A stretch of 36,736 bases of DNA, taken from assembly GCA_937923345.1 (NCBI GenBank), contig CAKZVJ010000164.1, forward strand, positions 68,052 to 104,787. Reading direction: 5' to 3'. Below the pieces are notes generated by a model. The model searched no databases. It was not told the origin of the DNA and saw only the letters and a program-made list of their open reading frames with translations. A program made the position numbers and the translations under genes. Positions 7,972-16,407 of the stretch are shown piece by piece (the first letter of the stretch is position 1; every line of letters begins with the position of its first letter). This DNA is from an uncultured Saprospiraceae bacterium (GTDB lineage: Bacteria; Bacteroidota; Bacteroidia; Chitinophagales; Saprospiraceae).

Positions 7972-9345
7972 TTATAGCATAACGATACTATCTTCAGTGC
8001 GTACAAAATGTCCAATTTTATCTTTCAACAAAACAGCAGCATTGAGTATCATCTCACTATCTCTAGGCACCTCCATTAGTCTATTGGTCAATCTACATCT
8101 TACATCATTAGGCAGCGCTCTCTTGTCTCCCCTGAAGGTAGTGGTGATGTTCAAAAAATTCTCTTCCACAGCTATTCTCTCAGAACTCAATACACGTCCA
8201 TTGTTAGCGTCTATAAATCTGACTTTTGCACTCATATAAGCAGACTTGCTCACACGGGTATCTAATACAAGAGCCTTTACCCAATAAGGAACCTTCTTTG
8301 TCACCAAATCCGCTTTATTTGGCTTATTATTGTTTGGCCTATCAGTGTTTGTTCCACCTGGTCTATCGGTATTAGAAGCATCAATCTTCACGGTGCCAGC
8401 ATTCAGTACAGTGGTTCCTATTTGGATAGTAGGCGTATTGGATCCAGTGGCACCTGGTCTGTCGCCACGTGGTCTATCTCTACCTGGTCTTCCTCCACCT
8501 GGACGATCGTCGCCCTGATTTGCGGGTACCTTTATCGTTTTGAATAACTTTTTAGTCACTGGATATTCATCATACTGCACTCTCTCTGGAGACAAATCTA
8601 TTTCAGCGATATCTACTTCTACTCTAAAGTCAATATCCTCAGGCGCATTGTGCACTGTGTAGTACTTGGTCCAAGTATCATTGAGCGATCTTTCATCAAA
8701 AAAGCTCAACTCCTCTCTTGCAAAATATGGAGTATATCCATACGTGTTATCTTGCAAATCAAACAATACCTTATCGATACCGATCTCATGCGCCTCATTC
8801 ATCAAAGCGTTGTTATCTTCAAATGTATTAAAGTAGGTCTGCACTCTAGAAAATTTTCTATAGGCATTTCTAGCCGCAGATTTATTACCTCGTCTAGCAT
8901 CTATCATCCTATCTAAACCAGCCACATAGTAATACTGGGCTGCCTTCTTTCGGCTGTCCAATTCAAGAGGATTGATATTTACAAACATAAAATCAGCTTT
9001 GTAATAGGTCTTAGTAGCAATCAGAGGAAGGTAGGGAGCGATCAACTCTTGTCTTTCCTTGATGTCATTGTGTAGTTTATTAATTTTTACCCAACTTGCT
9101 GGATCTCCAGTAGCCTGTAGTGATTCAATCGCTGCCATGTCTTTAGCAGTAATTTTTCTATACGCCTCTTCTACAACAATGATGTCTTTCTCCTTTTTCT
9201 TCTTTCCTTTTTGGAGATTCATAATCGCCTTATAAACTGCTTCATCGTAATCCCCATCTTGCAATAAGTTGGAAGGAGTGTTACAGTTGAAAAGCACTAG
9301 TGCTAGTAGAAAACTAAGTCCGTTTAACAATTTGAAATTTTTCAT
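7972..9345 (-). CDS. Lipoprotein of unknown function with RPG-rich linker
   Basis: I do not recognise a named family. The 457-residue product starts MKNFKLLNGLSFLLALVLFN followed by Cys21, a lipoprotein signal with an FNC lipobox. Residues ~25-110 are helical and charged, including a KGKKKKEKD stretch and a DGDYDEAVYKAI motif that looks TPR-like. The middle holds a low-complexity segment of repeated D/N-R-P-G units (DRPGGGRPGRDRP, TDRPGGTNTDRPNN). The C-terminal ~110 residues look like a beta-rich domain (VKALVLDTRVSKSAYMSAKV). It is probably attached to the outer membrane. The longer frame to 9393 adds 16 residues before the signal, so the start is 9345. A 9-bp inverted repeat lies in its leader and a terminator follows it. 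Confidence 0.75.
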   Translation of the reverse strand: MKNFKLLNGLSFLLALVLFNCNTPSNLLQDGDYDEAVYKAIMNLQKGKKKKEKDIIVVEEAYRKITAKDMAAIESLQATGDPASWVKINKLHNDIKERQELIAPYLPLIATKTYYKADFMFVNINPLELDSRKKAAQYYYVAGLDRMIDARRGNKSAARNAYRKFSRVQTYFNTFEDNNALMNEAHEIGIDKVLFDLQDNTYGYTPYFAREELSFFDERSLNDTWTKYYTVHNAPEDIDFRVEVDIAEIDLSPERVQYDEYPVTKKLFKTIKVPANQGDDRPGGGRPGRDRPRGDRPGATGSNTPTIQIGTTVLNAGTVKIDASNTDRPGGTNTDRPNNNKPNKADLVTKKVPYWVKALVLDTRVSKSAYMSAKVRFIDANNGRVLSSERIAVEENFLNITTTFRGDKRALPNDVRCRLTNRLMEVPRDSEMILNAAVLLKDKIGHFVRTEDSIVML

Positions 9346-9358
9346 AACGTAGCATTTT

Positions 9359-9398
9359 AAAAGTTGATAAATGTCTTTATGTAAATAACTCAACTTTT
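9359..9398. promoter_or_regulatory. Inverted repeat in the leader of the lipoprotein gene
   Basis: AAAAGTTGA (9359-9367) and TCAACTTTT (9390-9398) are perfect 9-bp inverted copies separated by 22 bp, starting 14 bp upstream of the lipoprotein start codon. They could be an operator or an mRNA leader hairpin. The function is unknown. Confidence 0.4.
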
Positions 9399-9798
9399 AG
9401 GCGTTTAAAGTACTAATGCCAGGTTAAACGACGGGCACTAAACGTTAAGAAGTATTATCAAATAGGGGATTTGTATTAAGGGAATGTTATAAAGGCAATT
9501 AATGTCAATTTTTGCAAGTTCGAGAAGGTGACTTTTTAACTACCTCCAACGTAGCATAGGGATATTTGTACACTAAGGGCGATTACGATTTTATAAACAG
9601 TCAAAGTTGGCGCTGGAAAAACCATCAAAGCAATCCAATGTCTAAGTACATGCATACCAGTCACCAAAGAATCATCTGTGGTGACTTGTGCAAATGAGAA
9701 ATGCCTAAGCTTAACTATGGTGGTTTCGCACACACATGGTAAGTCTACTCAAATTTACCTAGGATAAAACTGAGTATTAGATGCTAGTACATCGCACC
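9399..9798. other. Intergenic stretch without a supported gene
   Basis: About 400 bp between the lipoprotein gene and the 3' end of pepT. A 65-codon minus-strand frame at 9536-9733 has no recognisable features. A GTCACC/GGTGAC inverted repeat sits near 9658-9683. I see no tRNA, repeat copy or terminator I can defend. Confidence 0.4.
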
Positions 9799-11037
9799 CT
9801 AAGCTTTTTCTTCTATAACTTGCACGAGATTCAAGATCGTATCTACAGCGAGATGCATGTCCTTTACAGAAATCCATTCGCGTACAGAGTGTATGCCTTG
9901 CATCCCTGTAAACAGATTAGGACAAGGTAGTCCCATAAAAGATAGCCTACTCCCGTCTGTCCCGCCACGAATAGCCGTTTTCTTAACTTCCATTCCAGCA
10001 CGACGGATCGCTTCTTCAGCATATTCCATGATAAATGGTTTTGTATCCAGCACTTCCTTCATGTTGCGATATTGCTCCGTGATTTCTATCGTAGCCTTGG
10101 AGTTCGGATAGTTTTCCATCACTGTGTCCACGGTCTTTTGCAGCAATTCTCTTTTCTCTATCAATAAGGGAGTTGTAAAGTCACGCAGAATAAAACCAAG
10201 TGTGGACTTCTCTAGCACACCACTCATCGAAGTAGGATGTATAAAACCCTGCTTCCCAGAGGTAGATTCTGGGGACAATGAATCCTTAGGAAGTGCCGCC
10301 AATATTTCCGCAGCTATCTTCATGGAATTTTCCATCTTTCCTTTTGCGTATCCCGGGTGCGCAGATATACCATTGATAGTCACCACTGCACCATCTGCAG
10401 AAAACGTTTCATCTTCCACACTACCTGGCACTCCACCATCCAAGGTAAATCCAAAATCTGCTCCCAGTTTTTGAATATCTACATTATCCACTCCTTTACC
10501 CACTTCCTCGTCGGTAGTAAATAAGATCCGTACATCGCCATGTATCAGTTCAGGGGTGTTGAGCATCTGATACGCAGCATCCATGATTTCTGCCACACCA
10601 GATTTATCATCCGCCCCCAATAAAGTATCTCCAGAGGTAGTGATGATCTCCTCTCCAATTTGGTTCAACAGGTGCGGAAAATCTTTCGTATTCAAAACTG
10701 CTTCACTATTCAGTGGCAGTACGATGTCTTGTCCTTGATAATTGCTATGCACGATCGGTTTCACATCCTTGCCACTACAGTCTGGCGCCGTATCTACATG
10801 CGAACAGAGACAGACTACTGGCACATTTGCCTTTTTTGTATTTCCTGGTATCGTGGCATACACATAGCCATACTCATTCATGTGCACATCCTTTACACCC
10901 ATCTCTTTCAGTTCCTCCACCAGCACTCTAGACATGTCTTTTTGCTTTTCCGTCGTTGGGTAGGTATCCGAGTTTGGATCAGACTGCGTATCAATTTGGA
11001 CATATTTCAAAAATCTTTCTTTAACCGTATAGTTCAT
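9799..11037 (-). CDS. pepT: Peptidase T (tripeptide aminopeptidase)
   Basis: PepT is a cytoplasmic di-zinc M20B peptidase that removes N-terminal residues from tripeptides. The 412-residue length is normal. Metal and catalytic motifs are SHVDTAPD (H80, D82), LLGADDKSGVAEIM (140-153), TTDEEVGKG with the Glu pair at 177-178, and FTLDGGVPG further on. IRGGTDGSRLSFMGLPCPN and a late His in QGIHSVREW complete the site. The ATG at 11037 gives the usual MNYTVKERFLKYVQIDTQSD start. No operon partner is evident: a 360-bp gap with a GC-rich island lies upstream. Confidence 0.97.
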   Translation of the reverse strand: MNYTVKERFLKYVQIDTQSDPNSDTYPTTEKQKDMSRVLVEELKEMGVKDVHMNEYGYVYATIPGNTKKANVPVVCLCSHVDTAPDCSGKDVKPIVHSNYQGQDIVLPLNSEAVLNTKDFPHLLNQIGEEIITTSGDTLLGADDKSGVAEIMDAAYQMLNTPELIHGDVRILFTTDEEVGKGVDNVDIQKLGADFGFTLDGGVPGSVEDETFSADGAVVTINGISAHPGYAKGKMENSMKIAAEILAALPKDSLSPESTSGKQGFIHPTSMSGVLEKSTLGFILRDFTTPLLIEKRELLQKTVDTVMENYPNSKATIEITEQYRNMKEVLDTKPFIMEYAEEAIRRAGMEVKKTAIRGGTDGSRLSFMGLPCPNLFTGMQGIHSVREWISVKDMHLAVDTILNLVQVIEEKA

Positions 11038-11159
11038 TGCTGTTATTTTAGTTTGTGAAGTAGTGTAAGCATTTAGCCTGAGCAGACAACAAATTTACAA
11101 AACTGAAAGGATAAGATAAGAGGAACTGTACTTCTTTATTTTATTTCTTTGTGGAGTGA

Positions 11160-11345
11160 TCTTTTTGAATATTTGGGGCGATCGCCTAGCCCGAAAATGG
11201 GCTGCCGCCAGACTCTTCTGCACTTCGCTACGCTACGGTCCTAGGCCTGCCCACCAAGCTAAGCGAGGACATCCCGATGCGATCGGGATTGCATCCGATT
11301 CCTTAGCCTTCACGGGCTTCCTGCTATACGCATCGCCTTGCTAAG
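11160..11345. repeat. GC-rich extragenic palindromic element
   Basis: A GC-rich island between pepT and the OsmC gene. It contains the perfect 10-bp palindrome GGCGATCGCC (11177-11186), AGCCC-gaaaat-GGGCT directly after it, and ATCCCGAT-gcg-ATCGGGAT (11271-11289). Composition differs sharply from flanking genes and the open frame through it looks non-coding. I recall similar GATCGCC/GCCGCCAG-type islands from other Bacteroidota intergenic regions, but no second copy is in this window. Confidence 0.45.
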
Positions 11346-11396
11346 ATCCAATGGCATATAATTGATGACTTGAGCTTTATTCTTTACTTTCGCTTT

Positions 11397-11870
11397 ATGA
11401 AAACACACAAGTACAACAGCTATTTCGAATGGACTGGTAATACTGGTAAGGGCACGGAAAACTATACTGCTTATGCACGAGATTTTACAATTAAGGTCAA
11501 TGAGAAAGCAGATATCTTGGGCTCCTCAGACCCCAGCTTTCGTGGAGATCGCACTAGGCACAATCCAGAAGACTTATTGATATCATCCATTAGCTCTTGT
11601 CACGCACTGTGGTATTTACACCTTTGTGCCTTTAACAATGTAGTAGTCCTTGCTTATTATGATAACGCAGAAGGAACAATGACTGAAAGAGAAGATGGTG
11701 GCGGAAAGTTTACTGGAGTAGTATTAAAGCCTGTGGTAGTAATCAAAGAGGAATCCAAAATCCCCCTGGCCATAAGCCTACATGAGAAGGCCAATGCATT
11801 ATGCTTCATAGCCAATAGTTGTAATTTCCCGATTCATCACGAAGCTAAAATTTCTGCTGATCAATCTTAA
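11397..11870 (+). CDS. OsmC/Ohr family protein
   Basis: The 157-residue product belongs to the OsmC/Ohr family of thiol-dependent peroxidases. The family blocks are visible: HNPEDLLISSISSCHALW with the first (peroxidatic) Cys, a central sheet with a KFTGVVLKPVVVI strand, and ANSCNFPIHHEAKI with the second Cys. Both Cys are present, consistent with reduction of organic hydroperoxides in the cytoplasm. The ATG at 11397 is chosen over an in-frame start at 11370 because the former begins the MKTHKYNSYFEWTG strand. TACTTTCG (11385-11392) immediately upstream resembles a -7 box and would give an almost leaderless mRNA. The MBL hydrolase gene follows 35 bp later on the same strand. Confidence 0.88.
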   Translation: MKTHKYNSYFEWTGNTGKGTENYTAYARDFTIKVNEKADILGSSDPSFRGDRTRHNPEDLLISSISSCHALWYLHLCAFNNVVVLAYYDNAEGTMTEREDGGGKFTGVVLKPVVVIKEESKIPLAISLHEKANALCFIANSCNFPIHHEAKISADQS

Positions 11871-11905
11871 CTATTAATATCGCTCCTAATAATAAGCACA
11901 TTCAT

Positions 11906-12724
11906 ATGAGAATTCAATTTGAGTCCAAAGACATAGTCATTTTTGAAAGCGCTCTTTTTCGCACGACTACCACATTGCTATTAGGGGATGAGCACATCAT
12001 CTTAGTAGACCCTAATTGGTTTCCAGTCGAATTAGCTTTTATCAAAGACTATATCTCTAAACTGAGGGCTACAGCAGAAAAATACCTTTTCTTCACGCAC
12101 AGTGATTATGACCATATCATCGGCTACAATTTCTTTACAGGGTTCAAAACCATTGCCTCTAGAAATTTTGTAAATCAAAAAGCAGAAGCAGCTATACTAG
12201 ATAAAATAAGCACTATAGATGATGATAACTACACGCTGCGAGAGTACAAGGTATCCTTTCCCGAAATTGATATAGTCATAGAAGAGCGTCATACGCAAAT
12301 ACAATTAGGAAACAAAAATTACGAAGTGGGTTACCTTCTTGGTCATAACGATGATAGCATTTACTTATTGGACACCGAGAAAGGTACATTAATAGCTGGA
12401 GATTACTTGAGCAATATCGAGTTTCCATATTTGTATCATAGCTTTCATGCCTATATACAATCGCTGAATACACTGTCTGAGATTATAACTTCTGGACAGG
12501 TAAGCATGTTGATACCTGGGCATGGAGATTTTACTTCGGACACACAAGAAATGAAACAACGAGTACATGATTCGCGAGACTATTTAGCGCAAATTAGACA
12601 AGATCATCTTGGCGAGAAGCCATTCAATTTTGAAGCTTATGTAAAGAGATATTCCTTTCCAAAAGTGATGAGCAAATTTCATGAAGCCAATATGATTTTG
12701 GTAAAGAAAGAAGTAAATAAGTAA
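11906..12724 (+). CDS. MBL-fold metallo-hydrolase (HxDxDH type)
   Basis: A 272-residue metallo-beta-lactamase-fold protein. The first metal block is THSDYDHIIG (residues 64-73), so the usual HxHxDH is HxDxDH, a variant seen in part of the superfamily. Later blocks are GYLLGHNDDSIYLL, LIAGDYLSNIEFP (third ligand Asp) and LIPGHGDF (last His). Hydrolysis of a small ester, lactone or thioester is likely, but the substrate is unknown. No signal peptide is present. It follows the OsmC gene by 35 bp and may be co-transcribed with it. A structured repeat lies 50 bp after its stop. Confidence 0.88.
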   Translation: MRIQFESKDIVIFESALFRTTTTLLLGDEHIILVDPNWFPVELAFIKDYISKLRATAEKYLFFTHSDYDHIIGYNFFTGFKTIASRNFVNQKAEAAILDKISTIDDDNYTLREYKVSFPEIDIVIEERHTQIQLGNKNYEVGYLLGHNDDSIYLLDTEKGTLIAGDYLSNIEFPYLYHSFHAYIQSLNTLSEIITSGQVSMLIPGHGDFTSDTQEMKQRVHDSRDYLAQIRQDHLGEKPFNFEAYVKRYSFPKVMSKFHEANMILVKKEVNK

Positions 12725-12774
12725 AATATTGCGAGTACACAAACAAGAGAACAAGTCTTAAGCATATAAATTTT

Positions 12775-12904
12775 GCGTCAGGGATAGAGAGTGACAGCCG
12801 ACGGTAGGAGGCTGTGTCCCGCACTGGAATGTAATGGAAGGGAGTGACGGGAGCGAAGCGGACCACGGAATAGCCCGACCCGATTTTTTCATCGGGTGAC
12901 GCCC
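12775..12904 (-). repeat. Structured extragenic repeat, family 1 copy A
   Basis: Read on the minus strand the element opens with GGGCGTCA and closes with CTATCCCTGACGC; GCGTCA/TGACGC forms an outer closing stem. The first inner hairpin is ACCCGAT/ATCGGGT, immediately followed by TCGGGCTAT. Near the other end ACAGCC/GGCTGT forms another hairpin. The same architecture, with different hairpin sequences, recurs downstream of fbp (28656-28823). It is not coding and resembles REP/MITE-like extragenic elements common in Bacteroidota. Confidence 0.6.
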
Positions 12905-12961
12905 AGAAGAAATGCCTTTTTATCATTGATATTTCTTACATTAGATTCATAAACGAGAAAC

Positions 12962-14677
12962 ATGCAAATCAAAGAAGCGCCTAAGGAATACGATGCTATC
13001 ATAGTGGGTTCTGGTGCTGGAGGTGGGATGTCTGCTTACATGTTGGCCAATGCAGGGATGAAAATAGCTGTGGTGGAAGCAGGGTCATTTTTTGACCCAA
13101 AAGATCCCGCTACCATGACTCAAATGAAGTGGTCCTATGAATCACCACGACGGGGGGCAAGTACAAATAGAGCCTTTGGTGACTTTGACATGTCGTGGGG
13201 CGACTGGAAGGTAGAAGGCGAACCCTATACCAACAAGAAGGGCACAGATTTTAGATGGTGGCGGGCGCGGATGCTGGGTGGCAGAACCAATCACTGGGGC
13301 AGAATATCTCTGCGCTTCGGCCCTAAAGACTTTAAGCATAGAGATGTCGACGGCTTGGGGGAAAACTGGCCGATCAGCTATGAAGAGATAAAACCATATT
13401 ATGATAGACTGGATAAAATGATTGGCGTGTTTGGTTCCAATGAGGGCTTAGCCAATGATCCAGATGGATTTTTCTTACCTCCACCTAAACCTAGATTGCA
13501 TGAACTATATTATATAAAGGGCGCTCGAAAATCCAACGTCCCCGTGATCCCATCTCGCTTATCCATATTGACAAAAAGAATAAATAAAGACAGAGGGATT
13601 TGTTTTTATTGTGGACAATGTAATCGCTCTTGTTCTGCATATGCTGACTTCTCTTCAGGCTCTTGTTTCATTTTTCCTGCTCAAAAAAGTGGGCAGGTAG
13701 ATCTGTATACCGATTGCATGGTCAAAAATGTCACTACGAATGATGAAGGATTAGCCACTGGTGTTTCCTACATCAATAAGAAGGACATGGGTGAATATCA
13801 GCTCAAATCTAGAGTAGTCGTTTTGGGTGCTTCTGCCTGTAGTTCTGCGCGTATCTTGCTCAACTCAACATCAAAACAGCATCCGAATGGTTTAGGCAAT
13901 AGTAGTGACCATGTAGGTAGGTATCTGCATGACTCTACTGGATCTGGCCTCACTGGATTTGTACCTGCTTTGATGGATCGTAAAGTATATAATGAAGATG
14001 GAGTAGGCGGTATGCATGTCTATAGCCCTTGGTGGGGAGACAATTCTAAATTGGATTTTCCTAGAGGCTACCATATCGAAGTTTGGGGTGGATTGGGGAT
14101 GCCTGCTTACGGATTTGGTTTTGATGTCGAGTCTATCAATAAATACATTGGCGCATCTGTAGGTGGCTATGGGGATAAATTGAGAGATGATGTGAAGCGT
14201 TTTTATGGGTCCATAGTTGGTCTATCTGGCAGAGGTGAATCGATAGCCAGATATGAAAACCGATGTGAGCTAGATGAAGACGTGTTGGATAGATTTGGTA
14301 TTCCTGTCTTGCAGTTCAACTACAAGTGGTCAGAATATGAGCGACTGCAGGCCAAACACATGGTAGATTCGTTTGAGGAAATCATAACGAATATGGGAGG
14401 CAAGGTGATGGGTGAGAAACCAGGCAAGGATAAAGAGTATGGACTCTTGAATCCAGGTCAAATCATACATGAAGTTGGTACAACTCGTATGGGAAATGAT
14501 CCTCTGAAATCAGTGACCAATAAATACCAACAGCTGCACGATGCGAAAAATGTATTCATAGTCGATGCCGGGCCTTTTACTTCTCAAGCAGATAAGAATT
14601 GCACCTGGACCATCATGGCGCTAAGTATGCGTGCCTCTGAATACATCATTGACCAATTCAAAAAGAAAAATATATAA
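12962..14677 (+). CDS. GMC-family FAD oxidoreductase
   Basis: This is a 571-residue FAD-dependent oxidoreductase of the glucose-methanol-choline family. The FAD-binding loop GSGAGGGMSA is at residues 16-25. GGRTNHWGRISLRFG (about 106-120) is the second FAD block. The C-terminal domain holds EVGTTRMGNDP and FTSQADKNCTWTIMAL. A cluster CFYCGQCNRSC places Cys at 214, 217, 220 and 224, with another at 235, as in GMC subunits of membrane-bound sugar dehydrogenases proposed to bind an Fe-S cluster. The next gene, a subunit-3-like protein, overlaps by 1 nt (TAATG). The pair probably forms a periplasmic sugar or alcohol dehydrogenase, exported through the partner's signal. The substrate is unknown, and no cytochrome subunit is adjacent. 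Confidence 0.93.
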   Translation: MQIKEAPKEYDAIIVGSGAGGGMSAYMLANAGMKIAVVEAGSFFDPKDPATMTQMKWSYESPRRGASTNRAFGDFDMSWGDWKVEGEPYTNKKGTDFRWWRARMLGGRTNHWGRISLRFGPKDFKHRDVDGLGENWPISYEEIKPYYDRLDKMIGVFGSNEGLANDPDGFFLPPPKPRLHELYYIKGARKSNVPVIPSRLSILTKRINKDRGICFYCGQCNRSCSAYADFSSGSCFIFPAQKSGQVDLYTDCMVKNVTTNDEGLATGVSYINKKDMGEYQLKSRVVVLGASACSSARILLNSTSKQHPNGLGNSSDHVGRYLHDSTGSGLTGFVPALMDRKVYNEDGVGGMHVYSPWWGDNSKLDFPRGYHIEVWGGLGMPAYGFGFDVESINKYIGASVGGYGDKLRDDVKRFYGSIVGLSGRGESIARYENRCELDEDVLDRFGIPVLQFNYKWSEYERLQAKHMVDSFEEIITNMGGKVMGEKPGKDKEYGLLNPGQIIHEVGTTRMGNDPLKSVTNKYQQLHDAKNVFIVDAGPFTSQADKNCTWTIMALSMRASEYIIDQFKKKNI

Positions 14678-15396
14678 TGGATAGGAGAGAGAGCATAAAA
14701 AATATCTTGCTTGGATCTGCTTTGGCGGGTATCGCCATCGGTAGTCAATCCTGTGAACCAGACTTAGAGGAAACACCCATAAACCTAGAAAAGCCAAAAG
14801 GATATGGTAGAACGCCTTTTGAACGGGAGCATGATGAAAAAATAGCAAATAGTCCCGATTTCTTTTCTGCTGATGAGCTAAGTGCGATTGCTGCTTTGTG
14901 CGATATCATACTGCCCGCTAATGATGAGGTAGGAGGAGCCATAGAGGCTAAGGTACCTGATTTTATAGCTTTTATTGTAAAGGATCTACCCATGCATCAA
15001 TTGCCTATACAGGGTGGACTGATGTGGCTAAATGGCGAAAGCCAAAAGCGGTTCGAGAAAGCATTTGTAGCTCTAGACACTGCGCAACAGCTATCTATTA
15101 TTGATGATATAGCTTACCCGGATCCCAAAAAAGAGAGTACCACGCTAGAGCCTGGAAGAGTATTTTTTACTAGAATTAGAAATCTAACACTGACGGGATT
15201 CTATACTTCCAAAATAGGAATTGCCGATTTGGGATATCAGGGTAATAGAGCCAATATGTGGGATGGTGTTCCTCAGGACGTACTAGACAAACACGGATTA
15301 TCTTACGAGGCGGAGTGGCTAGCTAAATGTGTGAATCAAGAAAAGAGAGAAGAGATAGCGCGCTGGGATGACAAAGGAAATTTGTTAAATAATTAA
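14677..15396 (+). CDS. Gluconate 2-dehydrogenase subunit 3-like protein
   Basis: The 239-residue product resembles the small subunit (PF13618 type) of flavoprotein dehydrogenases. It starts MDRRESIKNILLGSALAGIA with a twin-Arg pair at 3-4 and a hydrophobic run, then SQSC, so it could be a Tat substrate and perhaps a lipoprotein. The body has the characteristic LSAIAALCDIILPAND motif and a FFTRIRNLTLTGFYTS block near the C-terminus. It is translationally coupled to the GMC gene (TAATG). In the known enzymes this subunit carries the signal that exports the complex, and I infer the same here. Its stop codon TAA overlaps the stop of the convergent DUF2490 gene: the four bases TTAA at 15393-15396 serve both. 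Confidence 0.88.
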   Translation: MDRRESIKNILLGSALAGIAIGSQSCEPDLEETPINLEKPKGYGRTPFEREHDEKIANSPDFFSADELSAIAALCDIILPANDEVGGAIEAKVPDFIAFIVKDLPMHQLPIQGGLMWLNGESQKRFEKAFVALDTAQQLSIIDDIAYPDPKKESTTLEPGRVFFTRIRNLTLTGFYTSKIGIADLGYQGNRANMWDGVPQDVLDKHGLSYEAEWLAKCVNQEKREEIARWDDKGNLLNN

Positions 15397-16220
15397 TTTT
15401 CCAAGTGGCGTTCTTCTTGAAATAAATTTTGAAATGCAGGCATTACTTGCTTAGCAAATTGATCTTTAAAATCAAATCTATATTTAATGGACATGTCAAG
15501 AATGGTATTTATTTCTTTCTCCACGTAAGTTCTGTTATGCCTGATGGTTCTTCTAAATCCTCCTTCTAAAGTAACCAAGTCATTCAGTTTATATCCGGCC
15601 ACAATTTTGAATATGTTTCCACTGATGTTAAGAATCTTGAAGTTGGAGTCCATTCTCAAAAAAAGCTCGTAAAATCCGGCTGCATATATTTTGGTAAGGC
15701 CATTAACTTTCATTAATGGATATTTAAAAGTAGCCCGGTATCTTAGTCTATTGCTAAAAGAGGTGCCATCGATATATGCTTTTTCATTGCCATCTTCTGG
15801 CACCACTAAATTTCCTGTAAATCTATGTTCTAGTCTAAATCTATTGATAAGCTTGAGTTCATCAAATTCATTAGTGAATCCAAATTCAGAAAAGATATCA
15901 CTGCGTGGGACAGAAATATAATTAGTAGGTTGATCCGGTTCGAAATTACGAGAGTAGGTATATCCAAGACCAGCTACCACAAAATCATTTATTTTGTATA
16001 AGCCTCTAGCTCTTAGGATAATCTTCTGCCATGATTTTAGGATATCATATCTTCGCAGTGAGATTTGCGAATTGACATAAAGCCGATCACTCAGATCCAC
16101 TTTTGCTTTTAAGGAAAGCCAGGTATTGAAATGCCTAGACTCTTCGGTCAACTGACCGAAGGCAATTGTGGTACTACACACAACCGCCAGTATAAATAAA
16201 TACTGTCTAGTTCCCTTCAT
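15393..16220 (-). CDS. DUF2490 family outer-membrane beta-barrel protein
   Basis: A 275-residue protein with a Sec signal peptide (MKGTRQYLFILAVVCSTTIAFGQ). The rest is a run of amphipathic beta strands, rich in aromatic and alternating charged residues (FNTWLSLKAKVDLSDRLYV, LINRFRLEHRF, LRYRATFKYPLM). The order of blocks matches DUF2490 proteins of Bacteroidota. It is expected to sit in the outer membrane; the function is unknown. It is transcribed toward the GMC/subunit-3 pair and shares stop-codon bases with it. The ATG at 16220 is well placed for the signal peptide. Confidence 0.82.
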   Translation of the reverse strand: MKGTRQYLFILAVVCSTTIAFGQLTEESRHFNTWLSLKAKVDLSDRLYVNSQISLRRYDILKSWQKIILRARGLYKINDFVVAGLGYTYSRNFEPDQPTNYISVPRSDIFSEFGFTNEFDELKLINRFRLEHRFTGNLVVPEDGNEKAYIDGTSFSNRLRYRATFKYPLMKVNGLTKIYAAGFYELFLRMDSNFKILNISGNIFKIVAGYKLNDLVTLEGGFRRTIRHNRTYVEKEINTILDMSIKYRFDFKDQFAKQVMPAFQNLFQEERHLEN

Positions 16221-16407
16221 CTAGTAATTAAAAATTATTATTCTAGCCTTTAAAAGCAAAGATTAAACCAATTTTAAGCAATTTTTTGTCATAAAAAGCT
16301 CATTTACAATACATTAACTAGCTATCAAATTATAAGTGAATTGCTTATATATACTCTAATAAAATATCTATTTTGCTGTGTAAATTGTGATATTAATCTT
16401 AACAATC

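Noticed and set aside
9536-9733. 65-codon minus-strand open frame
   Set aside because: No recognisable motif, no signal or helix pattern, no operon context, and composition like the non-coding flanks.
11156-11344. Open frame through the GC-rich island upstream of the OsmC gene
   Set aside because: It is created by the palindromic GC-rich repeat, and the translation has no protein-like pattern.
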